Assembly: GCA_013423325.1 (NCBI GenBank)
Contig: BLJB01000049.1
Location: 83,374-147,373, forward strand
Direction of reading: 5' to 3'
DNA from: Usnea hakonensis
Lineage: Eukaryota > Ascomycota > Lecanoromycetes > Lecanorales > Parmeliaceae
DNA: 64,000 nt
The notes beneath the pieces were generated by a model that was given only the letters and a program-made list of their open reading frames with translations, ran no database searches and was not told the DNA's origin. Positions 13,119-22,456 of this stretch are shown here, in pieces (position 1 is the stretch's first letter; every line of letters starts with the position of its first letter). Made by a program: the position numbers and the translations under genes.

Positions 13119-14316
13119 ATGGAATACGAGAAGTTAGTAGTATACTGCAGACATGAATTAAAATTGGTTACGCATTGCGACATTGCTCAACTTATTAAGG
13201 AGCTCAGTATGGTTCAAGCAGATGCGAATGATACATATACCAAACTCACCAATGACAAGAGAGTCAATGCTCGGGAGATACTGTCCGCGTATATGTTGGC
13301 TTGGGACTATACAGAAGGCCTGGACGGTCCTGGGTATGGCCAACGCTTTTGGAAACGGGAGTTGGCAGGTCCTGATGCTTTGATTTGGCCGAAGGACAGG
13401 GAAAAGTGGGGTTCAATAACGAGCTTCCAGCTCAATGTACTGATATATGCTAGGATCCTACTAGGCGTTGAACAGATACTCATCGACTTGCAAGACTATT
13501 CAACCATTGACCGGCAAAAGAGGAAAAAAATGCCCACACTCAGGATTGACCAAGAAGAGGTAGGTCACGTACCCTTGTGAACGTCTAAAGACTAATGTCC
13601 GAAGTAAAGGAGCGCAGAGATGGCCCCCTCCACCGCCAGATTCAGCACCCACAGAACGACGCAACATAGTGCATAAGCAGCTCGAAATTAATATCGCTAC
13701 TGTGGCTTACCACCTGGCTTCTGTCACTTTTGACACACAGCTTGGCGAACAAGCGTCCAGCCAGAAAGATGGGTCAAAGAGAGCAGCCACCAAGGAGTCA
13801 ACCGAAGAGCCAACGCCCAGAAAAAGAGCATTGACGCCTTCATATATCCCAGAAAAGGGTCCCCACCAGACATGGCCAGCTTTCGGCTTCAAGAGCGTCA
13901 GTAAGGAAGGAGTTCGGGTTTTGAAGCACCGGACTGCAAAAACCGACGACTCCGAAGAAGCAACATCCAAGACTACTCCCATGAGAGCCCGTGGATCCAA
14001 AGGTTCAAGGCTAAAGGCGAATCGGAGGCAGAAGCCGGTAGAGAAATACGCCAACATTGTGTCTCCAGAGAGAATGGAAGGGAGTCGTCCCGAAAAGCAG
14101 ACTTCCAAGAAGACTTGGCAAAATCGCTTCCCTAGCCTACCAAATTCGCTTCACACTCGCCAACAAGCAGCAGCCGCGAAAGCAACTGATAATTGCAACT
14201 CCGCGGTAGGAGAAGGATACACAGCCAATGGAGTCGGCTTCCTAACAGCTCTGAGCAGTGACGGTCACGTTGTTGAGACTACCGCGTTCAAGGGACCCCT
14301 CAGCCAAGGCCGCTGA
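13119..14316 (+). CDS. uncharacterised protein with basic C-terminal half
   Basis: I do not recognise the family. Two exons, 13119-13559 and 13618-14316, joined in phase 0 across a 58-bp GTAGGT...GCGCAG intron; 379 residues. The first 145 residues look globular and helical (hydrophobic spacing, Trp-rich block around ILSAYMLAWDYTEGLDG). After the intron comes a Pro run (PPPPP) and then a Lys/Arg/Ser/Thr-rich, probably disordered region containing PTPRKR-like basic patches that could act as nuclear localisation signals. The join is supported because it is the only acceptor that gives an open frame. Nuclear location is inferred; no function can be given. Confidence 0.6.
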
Positions 14317-14727
14317 TTTTTGACAGGGAGGATGCGAAGTGCCCAGAGAGCGTCCGAGGAGTCGCGCTGCGCAGCCATTGTTCATAGAAAATGAAGAGCA
14401 TTGAGCACGAGAGTAATCGGCCTAGCAGTAGTCACGCGCGCACTAATGGAATGTTGTGTAATGACAGAATTGCTCTAGAGGTAAAGACGAAAGGAAGTGC
14501 GACATCTGCACACGGCCGTAGCGCTAGAATCATTATATCTCCGAAACGAAATGTCTTGGCCGACGCAGCAGACCTACCTACGCACGCATTGGGAAGGCAT
14601 TTGGGAGGTTATGGCCCTTGTAGACATGGTTGGCTAGCAGCATCAGCGACTGCCTTTGGACTTCAGAGACTGTCAGCTGTTTTGCATGGTTGCCTGGATT
14701 GTTTGCCAAGGGCACGGTCTTTAAAGC
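14317..14727. other. intergenic region
   Basis: About 410 bp after the preceding stop codon. Only short open frames with no family character are seen. Confidence 0.4.
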
Positions 14728-14898
14728 TTAAGAAGCGTCATTTTCATAGATCATATCCGGAGTCGTTTTGAAAGTGAGTGATGTCTGAAGCGTGAAGATC
14801 GTTGCTTTCACAAATCGCATGCGGAAGTACTGGTTAAACAAATATCTCTGAAGCCTCTGAAGCGCCAAATTCTCACCGAACAAGCTCCAAAGAATCCT

Positions 14899-15366
14899 AG
14901 AGCTCGGAATCTGCCAAAACATCATCCTCGCTTTCCTGAAATCTCTTATTCGTGTCCGACACGTCCTCTGATCCTGGGTCTGCCTCTGCGCTAGCCTGGG
15001 ATTCCTGAGTGTTTTTCCCTCGTTGCCATGTCTGAGGACGTAGATTTGACTTCCTCCATTGAGACTGTATCGGTAAGGGTCCAATGTTTCGCAATCACAG
15101 GATTGTGTGGCTGCTGGTGTTGCAGATGCCAGGATCGGAGTGTGCTGAGCACGGTGAGCACTTGCTTCACTTTCAGAGGTTATAATGAAGACTACAAAGC
15201 CGAGCTCAATCAGAGGCTTTTTCTCGCTGAGGTTCGGCTTCTTCATGAGCTCCTCCACACACTCCGCAGTTGCGGTCTCGGGTACACCTCTCGGACTGTC
15301 TTGAGAGAGTATGGTTTCAAAGTAGGAGCAATGGGATGTTTTAATTTGGTGGTATGTAGAAGACAC
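14899..15366 (-). CDS. possible small hypothetical gene
   Basis: Weakly supported. An ATG at 15366 opens a frame whose first 60 residues look plausible, and a second frame ending near 14897 encodes a polar, acidic stretch (SEDVSDTNKRFQESEDDV) that looks more protein-like than the first frame's continuation. A GTAGTC donor after ELGF and an acceptor CCGATACAG would join them in phase 0, but the donor is poor. It could equally be non-coding sequence between two genes. Confidence 0.2.
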
Positions 15367-15661
15367 TGTGAAAGGTAGAAGAAAAAAGCGTGAAAGAAGA
15401 GAGTATGGAAGAAAGATTGAATGGGAGTAGTTAGGATACTCTTACGCTGCACTGTGTTTGTGCAGCTATGACTCGAGTGTTAACGCACGAACGAAAGACC
15501 TTATCCAGATGAATGATTCGAACATGGAGACTTAAATAGAATTTCTTCGCTTCTCTGAGCATGTACGTAGCTACAGCTATTGCCATGCAAGATCATTCGT
15601 CATTTTGGCCTTGATACTTCAGAACGGCTTCGTTCCTGCCAGCGCTCTCAAAACAACCAGT

Positions 15662-16243
15662 CTAAGCTGGAGCCGTCGCTGTCCCCCTCGCGCCCTTCGG
15701 TGCACCGGTCTGGAACCCGTTCTTGAACTTGCGCGGCACTTCCCTCATCGAGCGCATGCGGCCGGTGCCAGTAGTCTTTCTTCGCTTGGCTTTCATTCCC
15801 CAGTTGTCTGTGAAATACTATTTAGATTCTAGCATGGTATAGCGGTTGGAGAGGAGGGCAATAGGTGGGTGCAAATAGACGAGAATTCATGAACACTTCG
15901 TCCCGAAAACAATGTAGGGGCTGGAGATAGCGTACATTGGCGGATTTTAGCAGCAGGATAGCCACATGATGAGCAGGTGTGCTTTTGGATATGAAGAGAG
16001 CGGCGACCTGGAAAAGACGCATTAGCACAACGTCCAAATCATACGGAGGTCTAGCAATTAATGAATCATTCGAGCTAGCCAACCCCATAGGATCTTTACC
16101 ATGAGGAGTATCAATGAACTTACCGCAGCGTCTGCACAAGGTATGCGTCTTATTGTGTCGTTTACCAAAGGACGAGGTACCCTTAGCTATATGGCCATCA
16201 GTTGCGACCTTTGGCTTGTCCTAGGCTTTGAAAACGCACTCAT
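15662..16243 (-). CDS. RPL37: 60S ribosomal protein eL37
   Basis: Zinc-binding protein of the large ribosomal subunit. Exons: 16243-16240 (only ATG plus one base), 16186-16124, 16007-15936, 15807-15662; 94 residues, the usual length. The joined protein starts M-T-K-G-T-S-S-F-G-K-R and carries the zinc motif as LCRRCG...CSSCG, then YPAAK, YNWG, KRRKTTGTGRMR and FKNGFQTGAPKGARG, all diagnostic of eL37. Introns are 53, 116 and 128 bp with GTGCGT, GTAAGT and GTACGC donors. An intron immediately after the initiator codon is common in ribosomal protein genes. High, constitutive expression is expected from the family. Confidence 0.96.
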
Positions 16244-16705
16244 CTTGGGCTAAGTCGTCTGCAGTAAAGCATCAGCAGCAAAGGAGGATCGGATTCAAAA
16301 GACACACGTACCCTCGCAGCGTCAATGTAATTCTTGTTGTGGTTGTCACTCCTACTTCGGATAGTAAATTTGGAAAGATTGACGTGCGAAATTCTGCCAA
16401 GACTTCGCTTAGCTACCTATGGTTATGGTTAGCCCCCGCAATATACTCGCGTCACTCTATCTGCAAGGTGGATGACTCGCGAGATTGAAGCAAAATACTA
16501 TTAAGTAAAGTAAAGTATCAAGAACCGCAATTGGTCTGTGACTGCTGTCTCTTTCGACATCATTTAGGACAATGCAAATGATTTTTGAAAACAGAACGAT
16601 GCCAGAGGGCGACTAACGAGCGCGAATTGGAAGGATTCTGGTGGCCCTACTAGACCAATGCCAACGCTATTGTTGGAGCTGCTTACCAAATAGAGTCGAT
16701 ATGAT
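16244..16705. promoter_or_regulatory. divergent promoter region, eL37 / aldo-keto reductase
   Basis: About 460 bp between diverging starts. It contains a short AGTAA-type repeat (TAAGTAAAGTAAAGTA, about 16502-16517). No gene is visible; a shared promoter is inferred from the arrangement. Confidence 0.35.
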
Positions 16706-17887
16706 ATGAGAGCACTCCTTATAAGCCACCGACCTCCCTCCATCCCGCCCTATCATATACCCCTATGTGTGAACAATCGCATTGCCCGTAAGTCTCTATA
16801 TTGCAACACTGCGCTTCGACGCCGTCCATACTTCGTCAAACGCACTTTGACTACCATGGCAGCCAACATCCCTCAAGCAGCATACAAGCAGCTTGGTAGG
16901 AGTGGTCTGAGAGTGTCTGTGCCGATCCTTGGTGCTATGAGCATTGGAGACAAGAGGTGGCAGCCGTGGGTCACAGAAGAGGATGAAGCGCTTCCATTAC
17001 TGAAAGCTGCATATGATCGAGGCTTAAACACGTGGGACACAGCAAACGTGTATAGTAATGGCGTTTCTGAAGAGGTAATTGGCAAGGCGATTCAAAAATA
17101 CAAGATCCCCCGCCATAAGTTGGTCATTTGCACAAAGTTGTGTGGTACTGTTCGTGAATCCAACAGCCCCGAGGTGATGGCTCTCAAGGATATCGACAGC
17201 ACGGTAGATTATGTCAATCAACGAGGGCTATCACGACAAGGGATCTTCGCTGCCGTCAATGCTTCTCTCGCCCGCTTAGACACGCCCTATATCGATCTTC
17301 TACAAATACATCGCTTCGACAAGACCGTCCCCATCGAAGAGACTATGAAAGCATTGCACGACCTTGTTGAGAACGGCAAGGTCCATTACATAGGGGCCAG
17401 TTCCATGTGGACGTATCAATTCGCAATGATGCAATTCGTGGCCGAGAAGAATGGATGGACGAAATTTGTGTCGATGCAGAATTTCTACAATTTGCTGTAC
17501 AGGGAGGAGGAAAGGGAAATGAACAAATTCTGTCTAGAAACTGGCGTTGGACTGATACCCTGGGGACCGCTGTCTCAAGGCCAGCTCGCTCGCCCACACC
17601 ATGTCAACGGCAGTACCACTCGCTCCTCTGGCAAGCCACCTCTGCCAGAAGCAGACGTCTCCATTATCTCCCGCGTAGAGGAGCTTGCTAAGAAAAAGGA
17701 CTGCAAGATGAGCCACGTAGCATTAGCGTGGATCAATTACAAAGGCATTAGTAGTCCTATCTGTGGATTCAGCAACGTGGCTAGGTTGGATGAAGCGTTG
17801 GAGGCAAGGGGAAAGGAGCTGACCGCCGAAGAAGTGGCGTTTTTGGAAGACCCATATATTCCCAAAAAAGTTTTTGGCCACGGCTAG
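16706..17887 (+). CDS. aldo/keto reductase
   Basis: NADPH-dependent TIM-barrel oxidoreductase that reduces carbonyl substrates; the substrate is not predictable. Single exon, 393 residues from the first ATG. The catalytic tetrad is present: Asp111 and Tyr116 in WDTANVYSNG, Lys144 in CTK, and His202 in LLQIHRFD. The C-terminal cofactor-binding part follows (ALAWINYKGISSPICGFS). A second in-frame ATG at 16856 (MAANIPQAAYKQLGRSG) marks the usual family start. The extra 50 residues are rich in Arg, Ser and hydrophobics with almost no acidic residues, which resembles a mitochondrial presequence, so two isoforms are possible. Its subfamily looks like fungal versiconal-reductase-like AKRs, but that is only a resemblance. 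Confidence 0.92.
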   Translation: MRALLISHRPPSIPPYHIPLCVNNRIARKSLYCNTALRRRPYFVKRTLTTMAANIPQAAYKQLGRSGLRVSVPILGAMSIGDKRWQPWVTEEDEALPLLKAAYDRGLNTWDTANVYSNGVSEEVIGKAIQKYKIPRHKLVICTKLCGTVRESNSPEVMALKDIDSTVDYVNQRGLSRQGIFAAVNASLARLDTPYIDLLQIHRFDKTVPIEETMKALHDLVENGKVHYIGASSMWTYQFAMMQFVAEKNGWTKFVSMQNFYNLLYREEEREMNKFCLETGVGLIPWGPLSQGQLARPHHVNGSTTRSSGKPPLPEADVSIISRVEELAKKKDCKMSHVALAWINYKGISSPICGFSNVARLDEALEARGKELTAEEVAFLEDPYIPKKVFGHG

Positions 17888-18360
17888 CGAGTAAAATCTC
17901 ATAGTAGAACAACGAATACCTCAACGCAAGAACGAAATTCGAAATCACCTACAAGAGAGCGCAAAGGCTGAACGAAGAAGCTTGCTACTATGATAGACGT
18001 AGACAGCATACTGAGTGGGAGCCTGGCGTCTTGAAATTCATTCTCTTTTACACCACGAGGCACATGTGTGGCCGGGGCATTCAGTCACCCGCAAGCGTGT
18101 TCGAACAACAACGGCGAAAATCCACGGATTCCAATTATTAAAAGGTAGCATCCATTAAGTCGAATCGCAACTCACCTTACTCTACCCATGGGAAAGCAAA
18201 CCTGCGACCCAGCCGGAGAGAACAAGACGCCAATAAGCTCGCCCTGTAAGCAAACTGCCATGCCATGCCAGTCCTTCCTCCTCCAATACCTTGGGCAGAA
18301 CGGTTCTGCCTCAAAATCCACTAACACCATACCGTTCCTCATCTTTCCAACCCCATCACC
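17888..18360. other. convergent 3' spacer
   Basis: About 470 bp between the stops of converging genes. A short forward frame at 18188 has no family features and I do not call it. Confidence 0.4.
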
Positions 18361-19020
18361 TTACCCGTAAGTCATAGCCCGCCCATGTCCGCCTCGACCC
18401 AAGAACCGGGCCGGTTCCATCTCCATACCTGCGCTCAACCCCCCAACAACCAAGCCTCTAGCCCGGAGAGCGTAGCTCATTGCGCCCTCAGCCCCCGCCC
18501 CAGCATCAGTGCTATCGTCGCTGCCCACGAGCGCATGGTCTCTCGCATCGATGCCTCTCTGCGCCAGCATGGCCATGTAGCTCGCATTGACCGTTTCCCG
18601 CGGAGTCTCGGCCGTCTCGTTGCTCATGTCGGTGGTGTCGCTCGCGAGCGGCATGGCCTGCAGCCTGGCGAAAATGGCCGCTTGGGATGGCTGTCTGGCG
18701 AGTAGAGTCTGTTGCCTTGCTGCGGTCGATGAGGGCGCGGCGGGGACGAGGTTCCTGACTGGTGATGCTGTAGGCGTGCGACGGCTCAAATCTTCGGTCC
18801 GCCTTATTGGATCAGGTGGTACGTGGGGAGCGGTGCTGCCGGATGAAGCAGAGCGATCGATGGTGACAGGCCTTTCAAATCTTGAGGCGCCCTTGCCCAG
18901 GCGACGAAGCAGGTAGACGATAATCGCCCCGAACGTGATGATCCACAGTACGAGGAGGACCGTGGTGGCTACGTAGGTCGATCGGGAGACTGAGGCAGCT
19001 CGTGGCTGGAGAAGACCCAT
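18361..19020 (-). CDS. uncharacterised single-pass membrane protein
   Basis: Single exon, 219 residues. A hydrophobic segment at about residues 14-38 (VATTVLLVLWIITFGAIIVYLL) followed by RRLGKG predicts one membrane helix with a basic stop. The remaining 180 residues are Ser/Thr/Pro/Arg-rich and probably cytosolic and disordered. I know no named family for it. Its upstream region carries an inverted copy of the 3' end of the neighbouring TOK1 gene only about 70 bp before the start codon. Confidence 0.6.
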   Translation of the reverse strand: MGLLQPRAASVSRSTYVATTVLLVLWIITFGAIIVYLLRRLGKGASRFERPVTIDRSASSGSTAPHVPPDPIRRTEDLSRRTPTASPVRNLVPAAPSSTAARQQTLLARQPSQAAIFARLQAMPLASDTTDMSNETAETPRETVNASYMAMLAQRGIDARDHALVGSDDSTDAGAGAEGAMSYALRARGLVVGGLSAGMEMEPARFLGRGGHGRAMTYG

Positions 19021-19090
19021 GCTCAGCCTAGGATTTGGCGAGGAGACAGAGGATGGGCCGATCAGATGACGGCTTCCAGCTGCGGAAAGT

Positions 19091-19186
19091 AGTGATGGGT
19101 GGAGTCGACGGCTGAAGGTACCTTTTTCCTATGAGTCAGTTAGTGGTCCCTCCGGACCAAGCTAAGAGCTCGTACGACATGGCAAA
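19091..19186 (+). repeat. left arm of inverted repeat; pseudogene fragment of TOK1 3' end
   Basis: This 96-bp segment, read on the + strand, matches the TOK1 C-terminal codons, which lie on the - strand at 19430-19513. It encodes S-D-G-W-S-R-R-L-K-V-P-F-S-Y-E-S, then V-S-G-P-S-G-P-S, a stop, and about 21 nt of 3' flank. It differs from the genuine gene by a 12-nt in-frame insertion (which contains GGTCCC) and one or two substitutions. It lies about 70 bp upstream of the start of the 18361-19020 gene. Confidence 0.85.
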
Positions 19187-19429
19187 TACCCAATGTCTTT
19201 CTTAGCCTTGCAAACATTCTAGATTGTTCATATTGATCTCTTTCGCGGCGATTCTATATCTATGCCATTGCTGGCTTTTGATAGTGACACTCTATTGCAG
19301 ATGGCTAAGCAAGCGGCTTAAGTATGGGCAGTCTCAGATTCACTTCACTTCACTTTCAAGCCGATTGGTCTCAATTTCACGCTCATCGGCCGACGGAGAT
19401 ACCAAGAGTCACCGACTGACCTCGGCATC

Positions 19430-19513
19430 TTTGCCATGTCGTACAAGCTCTTAGCTTGGTCCGGGTGACTCATAGGAAAAAGGTACCTTCAGCCGTCGAC
19501 TCCACCCATCACT
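19430..19513 (-). repeat. right arm of inverted repeat (end of TOK1 coding region)
   Basis: Reverse-complement partner of 19091-19186, with 243 bp of unrelated spacer between the arms. It covers the last 21 codons of TOK1, the stop, and 21 bp of 3' flank. A transcript crossing both arms could fold into a hairpin of about 84 bp. The spacer contains a small CACTTCACTTCACTTTCA run but no recognised transposon. Confidence 0.85.
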
Positions 19514-21812
19514 GCTTTGCTTTACTCCAACGCCACCTTTCTTGTTTTTCAAGGTCTCGTCACTGTCATCGGTACTACTATCTCTGTTTGAATGAATTCT
19601 TCGAGTGTTCTCCCCTCGATCTTGATTTTCGTTCTCGGTCTTGACCCCCAAAAGTTTCTTCAGCTCTTTCTCCAAGGTCATCGACAATCTCTCCAGCACC
19701 CATTCCGCCTCCTCAGAATCTCCCATCAGCGGACTGCGATTGCCCAACCAACTCCACTGGCGCAGCCCGCTTTCCATGTCGTCTGTCTGGGCTTGCTGCA
19801 TGTCCGGCTTTCCATCAGTGTTATTTTTCACCTTGATAGGCGCGGTGCGATGAGAGGCACTGTGAGATTCATCTTCCCCCATAAGCTTGAGGAACCATGC
19901 CCACTCGTCGTAATCGTACTTTCGCGGCGGAGACTCTTCCAAATGTTTCAGGACGTTGCGAACTTCTTTAATGAGAAGAAAGTGATATGAGTGGATGTCC
20001 TCTCTCAGTTTGTCGCCTTTGAGATTCGCTTGCCGAGCTTCTTTGAGCTCTTCGTCTTCGACTTGACTAGCAAGGAGATCCGTGGCCCCAGCACCTTCAT
20101 TTCCTTTCTCCGAGTCGATTTTCTCACCAAAGCCAGCCAAACCTAAGGCATCTCCGAATAATCTGCCGCCCGAAGTTTTCGCTACGAATTTTTTTACTCG
20201 ATATCTTAACGGCGCATCCCCCGGTAAGACCGTGAACTCTCCCAGATACAGTGTGAGATCACCGATGAATTTCACAACCGTATCACCCATGTTGCTAATG
20301 ACAATGGTAAGTGTTGGAACGGCAAGCAATGACCAGAACACGAAGAACGCCTTGCCTGAGTTACTGTACGGTACGTAGTCACCATACCCAATGGTGAGTA
20401 GGGTGGTGTACGCAAAATAAAGGGACTGAAAGTAAGACCACTGCTGCTCATACTCTGCCTTGTAGAACACCACCGCTCCAATGAGCCACAAAATAAGCCA
20501 TGCACTTCCGGAGATGAAAAGAGCTTGCCACTTTTGCCTAGTCGAAGCTTGGTTCTGTATCTCTCGCATAAGCTTGAACTCTGCCTCTCGCCTCTCACGT
20601 TCTGACATGCCTACTTCCTCAGCCTGATCCTTGCTGTGAATTGGGTTGAGCTTGTCAGTCTGGTCCTTTCGAGACATTCTTTTCAATAGAAGCTCGCGTT
20701 TCTTCTCCACCATTCGTTTTCCGAGTTTCTTCTTTCCTCGCTGTAAGACAAGCGAGCGAATAGAGCCAATGACAAGACCCAAAATGAGTATACCGCCAAT
20801 TGCATATGGGAAGAGCAATCCTCTGCCGAGGTGGGTTGAAGGAGCATAGTCCCCAATGCCCACAGTGAGCAATGTATAGTTGGTGAAGTACACGGAATCA
20901 AGGAACATCCAACCCTCAATTTTTGCATAAACACCAGCGCCTCCAACCATGTAGATCATGAAACTAATCGTCTGTAACATGAGCGTCCGCTGGCTAGTGT
21001 TGAGCTTGAATTCCTTCGAATAGTGACCCCTCCAAGCTCCGATGACCGTGAAGACCATCAAAGTTGCAATGATAAAGTAGAGTACCGCTGCGAATATAGC
21101 GTAGTAGAATGCTTGTGTCAAGGCTCGTCTCTGACCAGGGACTTTAACGATATGGATGATACTTGCAATGTCGGCAATGAGCAAGATTGATGAAAGGTAC
21201 CAGCCGATGATTGTAATGGGTTGAGCAACGGGAAAGGACAAGCGGCGAGCCATGTTTAGCAGTAGGGAGAAGTTGGCAATGATTGCAAGACCGAGGGAAA
21301 CGCCATTGACCGCCAGCAGCCTGGACGCCGTGTTAGCACTCAATACGTCTTTGCACCGAGAAATCCCATGTCTCTCTCACCCACTGAGGAATGCGAGGAA
21401 TAGGGCAGGAATACCATTTCGGGTCCCTAACATCGATACCGTGTGATTCGTTGGCTCCAAGTCCAGGAGGTATCTCGACTCGCCAGTGCTCGACGAGGGC
21501 GCAGATGTTGAAGGCTGTGGCCATTGGGCCAAAGGTGCCCTATATCTAGTACTTAGCCGAAAATGCACACCGACAATTGTCACCCAAATGTCATCTGATA
21601 CGTACAGCAAGCAAGGGGAATGCGGTTGACGCAAACCACCATCGACTGGGGCGCAGAAGTCAGCAAAGAGGTTGAATGGGACGATGTTGCGGGGCTAACC
21701 TTGGATTCAGGAAGGACTGCTCTACTCCCTCGATGTGCTCGTCTTCCTGCTCTGTGTCTTCAATTTTGTCTTGAGACTCAGCGACAGGCTCGTGAAGCCC
21801 CGGGTCGTTCAT
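19451..21812 (-). CDS. TOK1: outwardly rectifying two-pore potassium channel (TOK1 family)
   Basis: Plasma-membrane K+ channel of the fungal-specific TOK family (eight TM segments, two pore loops). Exons: 21812-21700, 21645-21606, 21539-21415, 21320-19451; 715 residues. The first 38 residues are acidic and cytosolic; W-W-F-A-S-T at the second exon starts the first TM. Pore loop 1 has TVGIGDYAP and pore loop 2 TIGYGDYVP, both potassium filters; the first has Ile where many channels have Tyr, as tolerated in TOK proteins. After the last helix (LAVPTLTIVISNMGDTVVKF) comes a cytosolic tail of roughly 280 residues, with a Ser/Asp-rich end. The stop codon and last 21 codons sit inside the inverted repeat. 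The start has a GCCACC context. Confidence 0.95.
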
Positions 21813-22456
21813 GGTGGCAGTGTATGTAGGTCTAGTACTGGAGGAAACTTAGGTATGTGCTTTTGTTCTTGTTTGGTCTGTAGGAGACTACATGGTAGAA
21901 GAAAGGAAGGGAGATGAGAAACACAGGGTGGGGGAGGGAGAGGAAAGGAGAAGAGGGGAGGAGACAATTAGTGACAATAGATAAGAAAAGTGTCGACGTT
22001 CTGCAGGTGATGCTTTTTTGGTTTTTGGTTTTTCGCAGCATGATCATCAGATGTACACTGAAAGGGCAAAGTAGGTACCAGGCCACAAATTCAAAGAGAC
22101 TAGGTACTACAGATACCCCACTATATTTACTTAAGTACCTTACCGCCTTTACCGGACCTTAAGGTATGTACGAGTACCACTAGTACATATATCTTACGTA
22201 ACTGCATTGGAGCATGCTGCACACTGCACGCAATACAACATCCACGTGAGACCACTACTACGTAGCCCAAAGGAATTGAGTTCGACGGACATGTACCTAC
22301 CTTATCTCCACTCAGCTTCTCAACTCCAGCTCACAGTCAAGGCTGAAGGAGCATTGAAAAAATCCTCATCGTGATAGCTACATACAGCACTGGAGCTTCA
22401 AACATTCTCATGCCTCCAATATCATTGAATAAAAAGAGCAAAAAAAAGGCTATAAG
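21813..22456. promoter_or_regulatory. TOK1 upstream region with polypurine tract
   Basis: About 640 bp between the 3' end of the annexin gene and the TOK1 start. At about 21897-21965 the + strand is almost pure A/G (GAAAGGAAGGGAGATGAGAA and onward), so the TOK1 sense strand has a long CT-rich tract about 90-150 bp before the ATG, as is common near fungal core promoters. At 22129-22166 lies TTACTTAAGTACCTTACC and a further CCTTAAGGTA, the recurrent intergenic motif. Confidence 0.5.

Noticed and set aside
18188..18370. Short forward frame between converging genes
   Set aside because: Sixty residues, no conserved features, likely chance.
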